From Sinonovacula constricta (Eukaryota; Mollusca; Bivalvia; Cardiida; Solecurtidae): 64,000 bases of DNA. Every line of letters begins with the position of its first letter. Within the stretch, counting starts at the first letter, position 1. The position numbers and the translations under genes are program-made. The stretch is from contig CM017558.1 of the NCBI GenBank assembly GCA_007844125.1, positions 47,502,164-47,566,163 on the forward strand, read 5' to 3'. Positions 1-13,427 of this stretch are shown here, piece by piece. The notes under the pieces were generated by a model that made no database searches, had not been told where the DNA came from, and saw only the letters and a program-made list of their open reading frames with translations.

Positions 1-3000
1 AAGCCCTGTGAACCTGCCTGTAAAACGCGGGAGGCTGGTATGAAGTGAGGAAGCAACAGAGCTTGTGAACGAACAAAAGCATGACATGAAGGAATCAATA
101 GGCAAGTTTTATTCGCATTAATAGGGCTAAAGCAGTCAATACAACTCCAGAGGCCATTGATGGGCCTCTATAGCAGAGAATTGTCGCAAACTATGGACAT
201 TGAAATGTTCCCAGTCAACAGTTTTGTAACAAAGTTGTCCCCACCCCTCAAACAAGCAGCAAGCTCTCTAAACAGATGAGTGGAAAAGGTAGATTTATAT
301 GAGCAACCCTCAGTCTATAGTCAATAATGACCTTATGGACAGTGGGCAGATAGGATTCTCCTGGGCTGCCTACCATAATTAGTGCTCAATAAAAGGAATT
401 ATTTTGTTTGGCAATTTATCCCATAAACTTATAATGTTGATATTTATTAATTGTCTCACTGAGCTGATTCTAATGAGTCCATGCAAAATATGGATGGGAA
501 AAGAAATTTAAGTCTTAAGCACAAGAATGCTGGCCTACATCCCAAGCTCGAGATTTACCTGTACTATACTGCTCTAGTTATCATGTCAACTGATGCCCAG
601 TAAACCAGTGAAAGTAATCCCGTAAGTAAGAATATAATTGCCATAATAGAGATTGACATTTTAATGGCACAGACTTTTTTTATTTTCAATCCTAATACTT
701 TATACTGGGAATAACTCATTCCAGTTCTTAGTAATTTAAGTTATTATGAAGTCACTATTTCATTGTTATTCTTTAAACTATTTCTCTTTTTCTTACAAGA
801 ATATCATACACAAGCCTATATAAAGTAGGTTTTGAAATAAGGCTCATTTTTGTTATTAAATTATGTTTTGAAACTAAATACAAATAAAATTTAATATTTC
901 AGTAAAAAAATATAAATTTTGATATATTTATTTAAATTCTCCTTGTAATTTTATTGTACTTTGTAATAATTTAAAACAATATTTTATAATTCATTAAAAT
1001 TCAATAACAAAACTTAATATGATTTCACACTAATACACTTATCAATCATGTTACAATATACAATAATCAATAATATTATTATTGTGCTTCTGAGATACAA
1101 TTAATAATAATGAATTTATCCCTCAATTACTTGTTTGTCATTAACTGAACATTTTATCAAAAACAAAGAACTAACTCAAAACTAGTTGTCAAGATGGTGT
1201 AAAATTTAACATTTTACAAAATTTACTATTCAGTGAAAATTCTTTGAAACAATTTAAATTAAGTACATGAATCATCTTCGGAAGCCTGTGAAGAGAATAA
1301 CACCTGCATTTTCATCAGTAGAACCATACCATAAATATAGCAGATACATTTAGTTTAACAGCCATGATTCCCATACATCACAGAGGAGGATGAGAGGAGG
1401 CATCAACAGCATCATTATGCAAATCAGCTATCCAGCTACTGATAAACGAGACGTCCAATTCCCATAATGCAGTGTGGTGTATCCAGCAGGATGCTTATTG
1501 CAATGCATTAATGCATGCGTAAACAATATATGTACAAGGGTACTGCTGTAATACTCGTCAGAATTCTGTAAGAAGACACTGAGGACTGTAACGGGTCGCC
1601 AATCTATCAACCAAACTCTCTAGACCTCAACTCCACTATTGTAACTTACTTAATCAACTTCTTCCCATCTCCAAAACTTAATCAGTCCAGCAAACTGCCA
1701 ATTCAAGTCTTCTGATAAATACTGTCATTTTTCCTCCAACCTACGATGACCACTTTCTGACCATTTTCTGATGTTTTCCTGTCCATGTCATTGTCCTTTT
1801 GCCCTCATTTTTATCCATTGAGACAATTTAAATGACTCAAAATAGACATATTTAGTGGTCATCACACTCTGATGAGGGTTCAACATGCAAACATGATCAG
1901 TGCTGGACCATTATATTAATTAAATTCAACAATCAAAATAGGGACAGGGCAATTAAGGACAAAGAAATGACAATGAACATTGCCTCGTCACTAATGATAC
2001 AGAGAAAACAATTGTCCTAACATTGTCCTAACATTGTCCAAGACTGTCCCTGTGAATTGCTGGGTAAAATACTTTGCTGTAAATCATTATGCCAATGGTG
2101 ATGGTATGATGGTATGGGAAAAACAGGAAGAGATGATTTTAAGCATACACCTAAAGCTACATCCAGATTTTACACAATTCAAGTATGTTTCGCTTACTTT
2201 TGGTTTTAATATAAACCTTGCACTGACAAAATTATTTGCATTTTGCTGAAGTTCAGCTAGTAATGGCAATGAATGACCAATTTTCCCAGAGACCATAGGA
2301 GAACATTATGTCTTAAATTCTGTCCGAGACTCGAAATCATTTCGACTAGTCAACAGATCAATTCTAGGGGCTTCCCTATACATTGTCAGGTTGTATATGG
2401 GTGTCACATCCCTAGTAAAGGTCCATTTTGTGACTAACAGTTATAACTCTTGAAGGAGGATATCAAGTACATTGCTTGGTTTGAATTGACAACTCATCAT
2501 AAGCCTTCCTCACTTATGGGGTGGTTAGTTTGGGTGTTGGGCCTAAAACTATGAGGGAAGTACAAAGCTATGCCTTATACTGAAAAATAATGGGTTTTAT
2601 TAAGATACTATTTGGCCATGATTTAAACTGTCAGATTTTATAGAAATTGATGACATGATTGGATCCTTTTGTTGAATAAATCATTTGTTGATACAATCTG
2701 GCATCTACTGGTAGTAATTGTTAAGCTTATTTTTGTTTGCTTTGAGATAACTTAAGTTAATATGCATTTATAATCTGGTGAGAAAAATTCCAACCAAGAT
2801 GGCAGTAACAGCACTTAACAGACAACAACTGAAGCCATTTACCAAATGAGTCCATATGATTTGCCACATGGTATTCCAGACAGAACTTTGTCAATGAATG
2901 AACTCTCTGCAATGTCCAAAAGACTTTCCTTAATGCCAATGATGCAAATAACTAATCCTGTCAATACCCTTAATTCAATTGACAAAGATAGAACAAAAGT

Positions 3001-3120
3001 AATGACAGGTCCTTCCTTGTACCATTTTCAAGTGGATATGCCTTAGGCCGAGTTAAGTCACAAACCAGGGATTATATGTCAAGGCATTATGGGTGTTTTA
3101 TTATGTTAAATGAACTGTCG
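1..3120. other. AT-rich DNA, no gene seen
   Basis: Both strands are broken by frequent stops; the few open frames of 60-70 codons have no recognisable domain or splice context. No tandem array or terminal-inverted-repeat element was found by eye. Probably intergenic or intronic. Confidence 0.6.
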
Positions 3121-3300
3121 TCACCATTAAATCCACGGAGAACCTCTGGTTTAGTCTTTTACAGACTGTGCCAACAATTTGTTGGCTTCTGTCATAAAAG
3201 AGGGCGCTAGTGTTAACTTGCGGGGTCAAATGTCAGTGACGGAGGATAAACTGACAGACAGTCACATCTAAGGGATTTCCATGGCTTCCAAGTCTGTCAG
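3121..3300. other. GC- and CpG-elevated block, candidate regulatory or conserved non-coding DNA
   Basis: This stretch has several CpGs in an otherwise CpG-poor region. It contains AGAGGGCGCTAG at 3190-3201, which matches the 3' half of the CTCF consensus, and a DR1-like nuclear-receptor pair (GGGTCA, one base, ATGTCA) at 3223-3235. No reading frame of note. Function is inferred only. Confidence 0.25.
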
Positions 3301-3577
3301 TGACAGGAGTAAAATACTTGGGTTTATTGAGAAAACAGAGTTTTACACAGACATAAATGTCCAACATTAGTGTGCAGTAAAAAACACATAGAGAATCTAT
3401 GATAGTCTCAACAGTGTTCATGGTGGGGGGCCAACAAGGTCAATTACGTGTAGGATTCCATTTTATGACATTAAGCCTGAACATGCTACATTTGTGAGTC
3501 TTTGGCTTTCTTGGTTCTTGGTTTACAAATAAATGTTTTTGTAATTACTCATTGCTTCAGACCCAGTCCCAAATACT

Positions 3578-3690
3578 GCAGATCCTGATCGGACAGCTCT
3601 TAGCACAGTTTCAAGCTAGAGTTGGTTTATCTAGATCTACACTATTTACCTAAGCCTAATCAACTTGTGCTCAGCTGGCTACAAGTTCAG
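3578..3690 (+). repeat. Dispersed repeat family D, copy 1
   Basis: One of about ten diverged copies in the window. The shared core runs: GATCCTGATC, then GATCTACACTATTT, CCTAAGCCTAATCAACTTGT, a GCTCAGC/GCTTAGCAGG-like block. No terminal inverted repeat or coding frame was found in any copy, so the class is unknown (old non-autonomous element or SINE-like). Resemblance to repeats common in heterodont bivalves is from memory. Confidence 0.6.
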
Positions 3691-4910
3691 AATGAGATGT
3701 TTTCTTACAAAGCTCCTTTAATTAAGTTCTAAAATGTCTTCAGTGGCATGACAATTAAAGTTTATAGAATAGTAAAGTGTTTTGTGCTCATAATGACATT
3801 TGCATTTTATGATTAGTCATACCATAAAGCACATCTCAGATGAGATGATGCATGTTAAAGGATATCTTTCATCCATACAATTTAATTACAGTATTGTTTA
3901 AGTATAAAATATTTGTTTTCTTTTTGCACACGCTCTGCAATGATCAAACTTTTTTTTTCAAGATTTATGCCAATTTTAAATTTCAAAAATCCATGCAAAG
4001 ACATGTTTCTGAATATTTATTGCAATAAAACATGCATTTGCATATCTCCCACTGAAATAATTTATTGTCTACACTGCTAATGATCCTTCAGTGCCAAATT
4101 CTGGTGGTGATGTCTAAGATTTTGTGTTTATTTTGGAGCACTATTAATAATAGTGGAAGCAGGAGAATCACTATTTTGAAATTCAATGTGGAATTAATTT
4201 TAAATTAAATATGTTTAGTTCAAGTAGACTAAAAAAGCAAAAAAGCCTAAAATAAATGGCTGTACAGAAACATAGAGGCTTAAGAAGAATCCAACAAAAA
4301 TAATCCAAGTGAAGCTGATCTCAATAAAACTATGGACATAGTGACTTTCATCTACACAAGTTAAACAGCAACAAGGCAACAAACATAGTCTTCCACAGCA
4401 AAGTAGTCCCATCTAAGAAGTCTAGATGGCTGCAGTGTGCTGAGTCTGTGCAAGAAAGTAGTGCCGTAAACTGTAATGTCTGCAAAAGCTAGACCCTTAT
4501 CTTCCATCACAATAAATACTGGATGACCTCTGGTATAAGGAGAAAAATAAAATAGTTTTATTTATGATATTTATAGAAGGCCTTGCTATGGTTTCTTAAA
4601 CATATTTTAATTTATATGTGAAGAAAAAAGAGCAAAACTAATGAGCTTTACAAAATAAAATAAATACATGTATTACTTAAAAAGGAAAACTTACTCTAAA
4701 AAGGAAAACTGTCGAGAATATATCTGAATAAGGTTAGTGGAAATGGTCTCTACCTGGGAGCATTTTGGTGCCATGTCCTGGATTTATCAGGGTGTCAGGC
4801 CCATCCAAATGTTTCCTAACACTTATCATTCTATATTTTGTTAATAACCCATACTTATTCAATGTCGTCTACATGACGAGGTACCCGGACAAACTGCTCG
4901 AAACTAAGTT

Positions 4911-5010
4911 TAGATCCTGATCAGACAGAACCCGACCAGAGCAGATGATCAGGATCTACAGTTCTTGAATAAGCCTGATAAATTTTTGCTTTGTTGGTTA
5001 CGAGTTAATC
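4911..5010 (+). repeat. Dispersed repeat family D, copy 2
   Basis: Shares GATCCTGATCAGACA at its left part with copies 1 and 5, then GATCAGGATCTACA, AAGCCTGAT and a terminal GAGTTAA. More diverged than copies 4 and 6. Confidence 0.5.
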
Positions 5011-6190
5011 AACACAGTCGCCAGGATGAACCAATGAATAAATGATGGTGTAATTTCGATCAACAGCAAGAGCCAAATTCACTTTACTAATTATCTATTT
5101 AAGATCTGGATCATTATTTGAGCCATCAAAAGTCTCAAGTTTCAATTACACATCTCAACTTTTGATCCAAGCAAATGGATTTTGAGTCCTTGGTCTGCTG
5201 AACAAATCTTACAAAAATTAACTGTTTGTCCCATTTGTAGGCATTTTCATTAAGGTCCCAGTCCAGATTGGCCACATCACCTTAACACTGACTTGGAGCC
5301 GATTTTTCTCTACCCTCCTGAATGCAGTCATGCATGTCTATTGAGAATGATGATGAATAAACAACAAAGGAAATGAGTTAAGACATATAAGGTAAAGAAA
5401 AGGGTCCGTACATGATCCCTGTTCTGGTTTGGGTTACAAATAAATAATTCATCTTCATGGTACATTCATTAAGCTTGATTGCATTGTTTTTTATTAACTT
5501 CAGATGTCAGTTGAAGGCCGTGGTGTGATATTTAAGTCACTCTGGCTACGATTATACCCAAGATACTGTATTTTATGGTAATTTCTTCTTGTATTTACAC
5601 TTTTGTTTATAAGCTTCAGTGGGCCTTACATTGACTCGCCTTCATAAAAATTCTCCTGGAGTCCCAATAAAACATTTCTCTTGTTTGATTGGCCATAAAA
5701 TTTGTTCAGTATCATGCCTCCGAATTTGACAAGAAAAATGCCAAGCTGCCCAAAATGATGAAATTGAACGAGACAGGAGATTTAGTTTTCATTAAAAACA
5801 ACAGGAATGCAGCTATAAAGGTTGCTTGCAGAAAATAAAGTTGGTTGGATCAAATACATTACTGCTATCTCGAACACTTGAGATCACCTCAGGCACTAAA
5901 TATTTCAGTTCACACACACAATCAAATTTTCTCAATATATTTTCAAGTTGTGCGATCTAACATTTTTTTCCCCAATTTTAGCAATGTCTCCCAAAGCCAT
6001 GAATTATGACTGTTTTACGACTCAAATATCTTTGGTGCATATAAAGACAGTCGAATAAACAATTGCAGCATGAGTCAATATTGGGATATGTTTGAATAAA
6101 CAGCACATTTTTGTAAAGCTAATCTTGCAAGGGTGTATGGCAGAATTTAGGAAGAGGACATTTATTATATCTGTCTTGCAATAGCATTCA
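5011..6190. other. No gene seen
   Basis: AT-rich sequence between a family D copy and the 30-bp array. I see no repeat structure, RNA gene or supported coding frame. Confidence 0.5.
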
Positions 6191-6430
6191 AATCCAACTG
6201 GTGCCTTGCTTGTGTTTCTAAATCCAACTGGTGCCCTGCTAGTATTTCTTAATCCAACTGGTGCCCTGCTTGTGTTTCTAAATCCAACTGGTACTCTGCT
6301 TGTGTTTCTAAATCCAACTGGTACCCTGCTTGTGTTTCTTAATACAACTGGTGCCTAACTAGTGTTTCCAAATCCAACTGGTGCCCTGCTTGTGTTTCCA
6401 AATCCAATTGGTGCCCTGCTTGTGTTTCCA
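6191..6430. repeat. 30-bp minisatellite, 8 copies
   Basis: Eight consecutive units of exactly 30 bp. Each unit starts AATCCAACTGGTGCCCTGCT and ends with a TGTGTTTC(T/C)A-like tail. Units differ by a few substitutions and no indels. The period is a multiple of three but there is no supported gene. Confidence 0.95.
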
Positions 6431-6817
6431 GACTTGGGTAAACAGTGGAATACAGAACAGTAGACAGTTGGGATGGATCAAGCTATTACCATCATCTCTT
6501 TTGTGTTACCATGGCAATAATACAAACCCAATGAGGATTTGTTAGAGAAGTGCTGACAACTTTAAACAGCCTTTGGTCTAAATACTGAGACACTGAACTG
6601 ACATTTTTGTCATCATAGAGGTTGTTTTATCTCCCATCAGCTCCACCTACAGTCTCTAACCATGGCACAGTCCAGTCAGAAAGGTGTGAACCCAATACTT
6701 GGACAATTCGACTCTCATTCCACGGCAGTATATACCACACAGCACAGCAGCCAATGAGGTGTAACATAGGCACTAAGTATCATGAAAGTTAATTTTATCC
6801 TGCAGCATTAATCGTCT

Positions 6818-6892
6818 AGCTGTTTAGCCTGCTCAGCACACAGTCATACTTGCTTAGGCTAATAGTGAAGATAGAGATCAGCCAGCTCCTGT
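6818..6892 (-). repeat. Dispersed repeat family D, copy 3
   Basis: Read on the minus strand it gives GAGCTGGCTGATCT, a CACTATT-AGCCTAAGC block and GCTGAGCAGGCTAAA, in the same order as the other copies. Confidence 0.5.
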
Positions 6893-7234
6893 TAAATATG
6901 GGCTACTTTTAACCTCTATAAATGTTACTTTTACAAACTACAACACTATCTGCTACTCTCCATCAATATGTCTTATTATCTAGATATTAAGTTGTTGGTA
7001 TGCACTGCATTACAAAGGAAGGTGCTGACCTAAACACTTACGACAACTCTTGTCTTCAGCATTACTAAAATAGTTTTATGTTTTTATTTGGGGAGTAAAA
7101 GGCAGTCACACAGTAAAAATACCATAGCAGAATAAAAATATAAAATGTTTATACTGATATGTGCTGCCAGTTTGGCCTAGATGCAAATGTGCTAATAATG
7201 CAAAAATAATTTAAAGACACTTTAGATAACTAAG

Positions 7235-7860
7235 GTAACTTTAGTGCTGCCTTTTGTAAAAAGTTAATTTAAAGTCACTTTAGTGCTGCCTTCTGTTAAA
7301 AGTAAACTTGAAGCCACTTTAGTGCTGCATTTTGTACAAAGGAAACTTAAAGTCACTTTAGTGCTGCCTTCTGTTAAAAGTAAACTTGAAGCCACTTTAG
7401 TGCTACCTTTTGTACAAAGTTAAGTTTAAGTCACTTTAGTGCTGCCTTCTGTTAAAAGGTAACTTGAAGTCACTTTAGTGCTGCATTTTGTACAAAGGAA
7501 ACTTAGTCACTTTAGTGCTTCATTTTGTACGAAGTTAATTTGAACACACTTTAGTGCTGCCTTCTCATGACTTCCATACAAAGTTGATTAAAGAAATTTT
7601 AGTTTTCTGCCATTTTTTTCATCATTGCAAAGTTGACTTGAAAGGGAAAATATGAAAAGGTCCAAATTAGAATTACACAAAAAACATTAAAATATCAACT
7701 ACCATACACAGGTAAATGTAAAACTGTCAAAAATAAAGGAACCATTTTAGTGCTACCCTCTGCTGCCTTTGATAAAACATTGACTGCTTCCTTTGATACA
7801 AAGTTGACTTTGTACAATTTTCTGCTGCCTTTGATGACTTTAGTGCTGCCTTTAGTCGCA
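7235..7860. repeat. 39-bp minisatellite built from two alternating units
   Basis: CACTTTAGTGCTGC recurs at 7276, 7315, 7354, 7393, 7432, 7471, 7508 and 7547, so spacing is 39 bp apart from one 37-bp step. Two unit types alternate over part of it (one with CCTTCTGTTAAAAG, one with ATTTTGTACAAAG), giving a 78-bp dimer. The pattern decays to scattered GTGCTGCCTTT motifs up to about 7860. Confidence 0.9.
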
Positions 7861-9402
7861 CTGTATCATCCAGTCATTCAGGACATTGTTGGGTATTATG
7901 GTTTCTGTAAAACAGAATCAATGACCCAGGAAGACTTCCTACATTAAGTAAAATTGTTAAAATTATTTTATAACCATAACATTATTCTATTCCAGTAGCA
8001 TTCAGGCACCATTTTGTGACAAATGTCCACAGGATAAAGTGACACATACTGGGCCAACTCCATAGTCGGTAGTGGCAATGGGGTGTCCATACATGTAGTT
8101 CATACCATGCACTTTAATTAATTCTGAAACTGCTAAGCAAAGATTATCGGACTAGGAAAATTATGTAAATGCAGAAAAGCAAGCATCCACTGGGAGCTAC
8201 CTTATCAGGACCTTCACTAGCTGTTGCTCAGTCTCTATAAAGATATCTTGTTAGCTATTCAGAGACCTTATTGCGCATAAACCTTATTGAAGATAACTAC
8301 AAATTGAGTATTCGTTGACAACACATATAGGATGATAAAGTAGAATGGTTGTACCATGATTGATATTGTCTTCTTATGTTATTGGGGCCCATTATTGATA
8401 CTCACACCCTATAGTTCTGTGGTTTATTTAAATTAATATGTCTCCAGTCAACATAACACTTCATTTAGTATTTCATAAAACTGTGTGTCAAATATTCCAG
8501 CCATCGGCATCTTTTATCGCTATTTAAATTGATGTTTTCTGTCCATGTCAGTGTTCTGTAGCCATATATCTGCAGGCTGTACAATTCCCTGATTGGAAAT
8601 TATGATTGATAGTTGGTCAAACTGATTTAAATTCCATTTACATCAAATTACAATGATTCAAAGATGGTTTCTCGGCAAAGTATGAGATTAAATAAACCAT
8701 TTTTTATCCTTATACAAGTGGTAATATATATATTATATTAATCTGAAAAAAACATTGTCTGCATGAATATCTGTTTTTCAATTATTGGTTTAATTTTTTT
8801 TCCCTTTTGGAGGAAAAAACTTTTTTTTTTAATTATTTTAGATATATGATCTTTTTTTTTGTGATATGTCTAACAAAAAAACAAGCATTTTGTCAATATA
8901 AGCATGTGTTACAATTAAAGTTTTACTGCATGTGTCATGTTCTACATTTAGCAGTTTTAATCCTAAAACTGGAAACCTTGTTTCAATCAGTGCATTTTTT
9001 CTTAAAGACTACTAAAAACTAACACACATTAAATCAGGTGTAAAAATCTCATTCTTCAAACCATCTGGATTAAACCTGGTTTTATCTCTAGCGGGAATAA
9101 TAATAAATGATAAATTAATTGTTCAATATATGCAGCTGTTAGCATACAGCAGGTATATGACAGAAGTGAGACATTTTTTATCATGCCTGTAGGTTGTGTG
9201 TCTGATGCAGATTGATGTAACTTTAGTACTCTCTGGTGGCTGGAGGACAACAAGGATGGAAGCCGAGTCATGACTGTCTCTGTCTGCAATACAATTAGCA
9301 CCTTAAACCTCCCTGGCCAGGATCGGGTTTCATACCTGTGGGAATTTCAAGAATATTTCACCACAGCTAATAAAGATTCTTTTATGTATTATAAAATAAA
9401 AA

Positions 9403-9404
<2 letters not shown>
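7861..9404. other. No gene seen; weak family D remnant at 8131-8230
   Basis: AT-rich. On the minus strand 8131-8230 reads CAGCTAGTGAAGGTCCTGATAA, which is like the left flank of family D copy 7, so it may be a worn copy. Open frames around 8807-9022 are low-complexity and not supported. Confidence 0.35.

Positions 9405-9434
<30 letters not shown>
9405..9434. repeat. (TTTA)n microsatellite
   Basis: About seven TTTA tetranucleotides followed by a short TATATA tail. Confidence 0.9.
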
Positions 9435-10480
9435 ATATATTTGACTTTATGTCAAATTTGATTCTAAAAAGCAAGGATTCAGTTCAGTAGAATTCTAGAT
9501 TCCTGTAATTAGTATTATCTATTACTATATCCCCCAATTTTTTACAATAATTTACCTGACTGCATGTCTTTTTTATGTAAACAAACTGAATGTGGCCATT
9601 TCATAAAATCCTCATAAATATTGGAGAAGGAACCTGAAGTCGGCTATGTCTCCATTGTGAATCAAATTGTTATTGCTTTTTGAAAATATTTTTTTTTTAT
9701 AATTAACAGATTAATTTCTTATGTGAAACGATAAACTGAAAGTGAAATCATCAAATCTGTCATTAAAGTGGCCAAGATATTCTATCCACATGAATCTGAC
9801 ATATGCTTGTTTTGTGTTGTATGGTGAGCTATAAATGATTTTAATGGTTCATTGTGTCATGAAATAATACTCCAGGTTTGATGTTTTAATGATCAATATA
9901 CTTATCACACAATTAAAGACAAATGACTCCTTTGATTACCTAAAAAAAGTTACTTTGGTAAGTTACTGCATACTGCTATGTTTTTCTTTTACATGTTCAT
10001 GAATCATGTACAAAGATGGAAAATAGGACTTTGACAAGAAAATACCATATAACAATATTTCTTAGAGTTTTTATGGTTTACCCACATTTTACACTTTGTG
10101 AACACTTAACAACAAAGAAGGCACATAATGCTACAAACAGTATATGTAAGGAACACATCTACAAAAAACATAGACATATGTCGGCAATTCTGTATAAAAA
10201 ACACACCCATTTTCTTGAGATGAAATCCATTTATACACAAAATATGAAAATATAAATACTTAATACAAAAGAGAAGCCGCTATACCATTAACTGTAAGAT
10301 CAAATTGGCGACGCAAATATCTGAATGTTCTGTCAATGTGGACTTACGTTGAGAGATGCCTTCACTCAGGGGACCTATAAAATAACAACTCAACAATGTG
10401 AAGAATAATCGAGAAAACCTCAATGTCTACACAATGTAAGACAGTTTGTTTCGAGTGTTGTTATTCAAATGTTATTCTAA

Positions 10481-10702
10481 GATTCCCTATTGCCAGATAG
10501 GTTACTGGCCCAGTCAAGCATTTCTGGTGAAGAAAATAGACTGGGTCCTTTACAAGGAAACACAGAAGGCACCAGTCTGATAGGAGACTCTCTTCCTCTC
10601 TGCAATAGAGAGTTCTCACAAAATAATCTTCTCCCTGAAGAATTTCAGGATTTTAGTACCCCACTTATTATGCTTGTTAAAAAAAGTGTTTCGTTTCATA
10701 TT
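10481..10702 (+). other. Open frame with protein-like composition, possible exon
   Basis: An open frame of 74 codons bounded by stops, with a mixed, acidic and hydrophilic composition (for example SSISGEENRLGPLQGNTEG) unlike the lysine/isoleucine/phenylalanine-rich noise elsewhere. There is no in-frame ATG near its start. A weak acceptor (CCCTATTGCCAG) lies at its left edge and no strong donor follows. I do not recognise the peptide. It could be a coding exon or chance. Confidence 0.15.
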
Positions 10703-11080
10703 TGACTGCAAATTACCTTACACATAGAAAAGCTAATTAAAAAAAGAATCTGTATCACTTAGTAAAATATATAATTACGATACTTCACTTAAATTAAAAT
10801 CTGTCTGTAACAGAAACATAATGCTATCAAACCCAGGCTGCAAAGTTTAGGTTCATGTAAAGAGCATGAAACAAACATGTAAACACATAACAGAATAAAT
10901 AACACTAAAATATAGTTAAGTTAATCATCATCAACATGCCTCTGTTTACAGACCTTTATTATGATCATGTGGCATGTAATTAAAACCATTGTTCTTATAA
11001 TTATACCAGGCTCTGTCCTCTTGTCTCTGTCCAAGAAATCTTCATGCTTGAACTAAGCTGAATAACATCACATAGTTCCA

Positions 11081-11186
11081 GCACTTTAGCTCTGAGCCTG
11101 CTAAGCATAAATGGATCTGGCTTAAGCAAATAGTATAGATCCAGATCAGTCAAATCCTGCTTGAAGCTGCCTGATCAGGAGCTACA
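11081..11186 (-). repeat. Dispersed repeat family D, copy 4
   Basis: One of the best preserved copies. The minus strand reads GACTGATCTGGATCTATACT, ATTTGCTTAAGCC, GCTTAGCAGGCTCAGAGCTA, matching copies 6 and 8 closely. Confidence 0.65.
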
Positions 11187-11404
11187 TTTGTCAGTAAGTC
11201 TACAAATGTATCTTTACTACATTCGCATTTAGTTGTAAGCAAATGATTAAAAAGTTATGAACAAAAATAGCACTACAGTCTTAGTCAGCAACAGTACATT
11301 CTGAGTGTAATACAGTCGAGAACAAACCTTGCTAGATTCTTATGTTATCTACTTAAACACTGCAGGAGTAATAACATACTGCTTTAGACTCTTCAGTAGC
11401 TAAT

Positions 11405-11496
11405 GCAGATCCTGATCAGACAACACCCATCTGATCAAGAACTACACTATCTGTCTATTTTTGAGCAATATGTTCCCAGCAGCTTCAGGGTTAAAA
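11405..11496 (+). repeat. Dispersed repeat family D, copy 5
   Basis: Contains CAGATCCTGATCAGACAAC, CTACACTATCTG and a terminal AGGGTTAAAA. It lies about 220 bp from copy 4, which is on the other strand. Confidence 0.5.
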
Positions 11497-12877
11497 CACC
11501 TTTACATCCCTAAGTAACTAAGAGCTATTTTATGTTCTACGGATATTAGGTGAAAATGTTTACATGTGTTTTCAATGCAAAATATTGCACCCCATCATTA
11601 TGTAACCCCTTGTGTATTATGCCAATTATGTTACAGCAGCATACAGAATGCTTGTGCTATCATATTTAATAGCTTGTACTCCCTGGGTATTCATTACATA
11701 AATACGCATTTGAAACAGCTTTAGGTAAACAATTCTAAACTCTTGCCCTCTTTTCTTATAGTATGTAAATACTGCAGTATTTATGGTTGGAAGAAGAGTA
11801 AATGTTGTTTTAAGTAACACAAATCTCTACCTTGAATCACAACTGGTTTGTTTGTATTAATTCTGATCAAAAAGAAAAGTAATCTAAAATACAATGAGAG
11901 AAATTAACCTAGCTAGGATATCATTTTAACAATCTAATCTCTAGAGTTACTATTTGTATCATCCAAGAAAGTATTGACATGGCCATATAACAATATGGCA
12001 AACCAACCTCCTTCACAATCATTATATTGCTGCTAGCAGCATCCAATACAGACAACTGTGCCAATACTCAGACACCCAGCTGGTTATAGTGTAGGAGGAG
12101 TTCACTCCCTTACAAACAAATCCTTACTAACAGCCGAGAAAAAAAATCTATTTTGGTTATTTCATTTGAAAGAAAAAAGTTAATGCCAATATTAAATCAT
12201 CACTATGAACACAAAAACTAAATCAATTGTTTTAACCCAAAGCAGTTAACAGTAATAAATATATACTTGTCCATTTAATAAACAAAAATAACCTATAGCA
12301 ATATTTTCAAATTGTTTAATGAGTACTCTTGGCTTTTAGTATTAAACTGATTAAGAGAAGTTGAATACACTTTAAGGCAACATAATAATGCTTAGTGTCA
12401 ACCTTTTCATAATTATTGATTTATAATGTTAAGTGTTCATGCTTAATGAATTGAATAATCAAGTTGCATTTTTAAATAGAAATAAATAGATAAGTGGTTA
12501 TTAATTATTGCTCTGGACAATTAGTAAACAATAGGATTTTAATTGGCTTAGAGTACAAAATAATTAAAATATAAAAAAAAGAAATGTGTAGGTTGGCTTT
12601 CAGAGTTACACTTCATTTCTAAAGCTGCATGAATTGGAGGAAAGGTTTAAAAGGCAAGAAGTAAGTTATGTATGCATTCATTTTAAAAGTAATCATAGTC
12701 CAAACTTAGGTATAAGGAGAGAAGAGGACAAGGGCTAGGATGTTTAACCTGTAGTTTCTTATCCGCTAACCAAATGTGTTCAATTTATGGAGGTGAAAAC
12801 ATAAAGTGGGCAAGTCTTCCAACTGACCTGAAATATGACTGACATTTTAGTTTACAATTAACACCTAAACCTTACTA
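11497..12877. other. No gene seen
   Basis: AT-rich sequence with many homopolymer runs. No tandem array, terminal inverted repeats or coding frame that I can support. Confidence 0.5.
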
Positions 12878-13270
12878 TGACCATAATCCTATACCAGTTA
12901 TAGCTAAACATCGCTTAAATGACCATTATCCTATACCAACAACAGCTAAACATTGCTATAATGACCATAATCCTATACCAATAATAGCTAAACATCGCTT
13001 AAATGACCATTATCGTATCCCAATAAGAGCTTAACATTGCTATAAGGACCATACTCCTATACCAATAATAGCTAAACATCTCTTAAATGACCATAATCCT
13101 ATACCAATAAGAGCTAAAGATTTTTATAACGACTATAATCCTATACCAATAATAGCTATAGATTGCTATAATGAACATAATGCTATACCAATAACAGCTA
13201 AACATTGCTATAATAACCATAATTCTATACCAATAATAGTTTAACATTAATATAACGACCATAATCCATA
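12878..13270. repeat. 42-bp minisatellite, about 9 copies
   Basis: TGACCATAATCCTATACCA-type blocks start at 12878, 12920, 12962 and 13004 and continue at 42-bp spacing to about 13270. Units alternate TAGCTAAACAT(T/C)GC tails. The minus-strand open frame with YWYRIMVI repeats is a by-product, since 42 is a multiple of three. Confidence 0.9.
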
Positions 13271-13427
13271 ATGCTATAATGAAGAGGGAAATAGGCAAAA
13301 TCAATTGGACCATTTAGAAAAAAACAAACTTAAACAGTTCTTGTTTTAATTCTATGCTTACTCAAAATCCTTCAATTCTCATTATTACTACCACTATATA
13401 CTTAAGATATAAACCTACACCTGTAAC

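Noticed and set aside
8807..9022. Phenylalanine-rich frame as a membrane protein
   Set aside because: Starts in a poly-T run and has the composition expected of translated AT-rich DNA.
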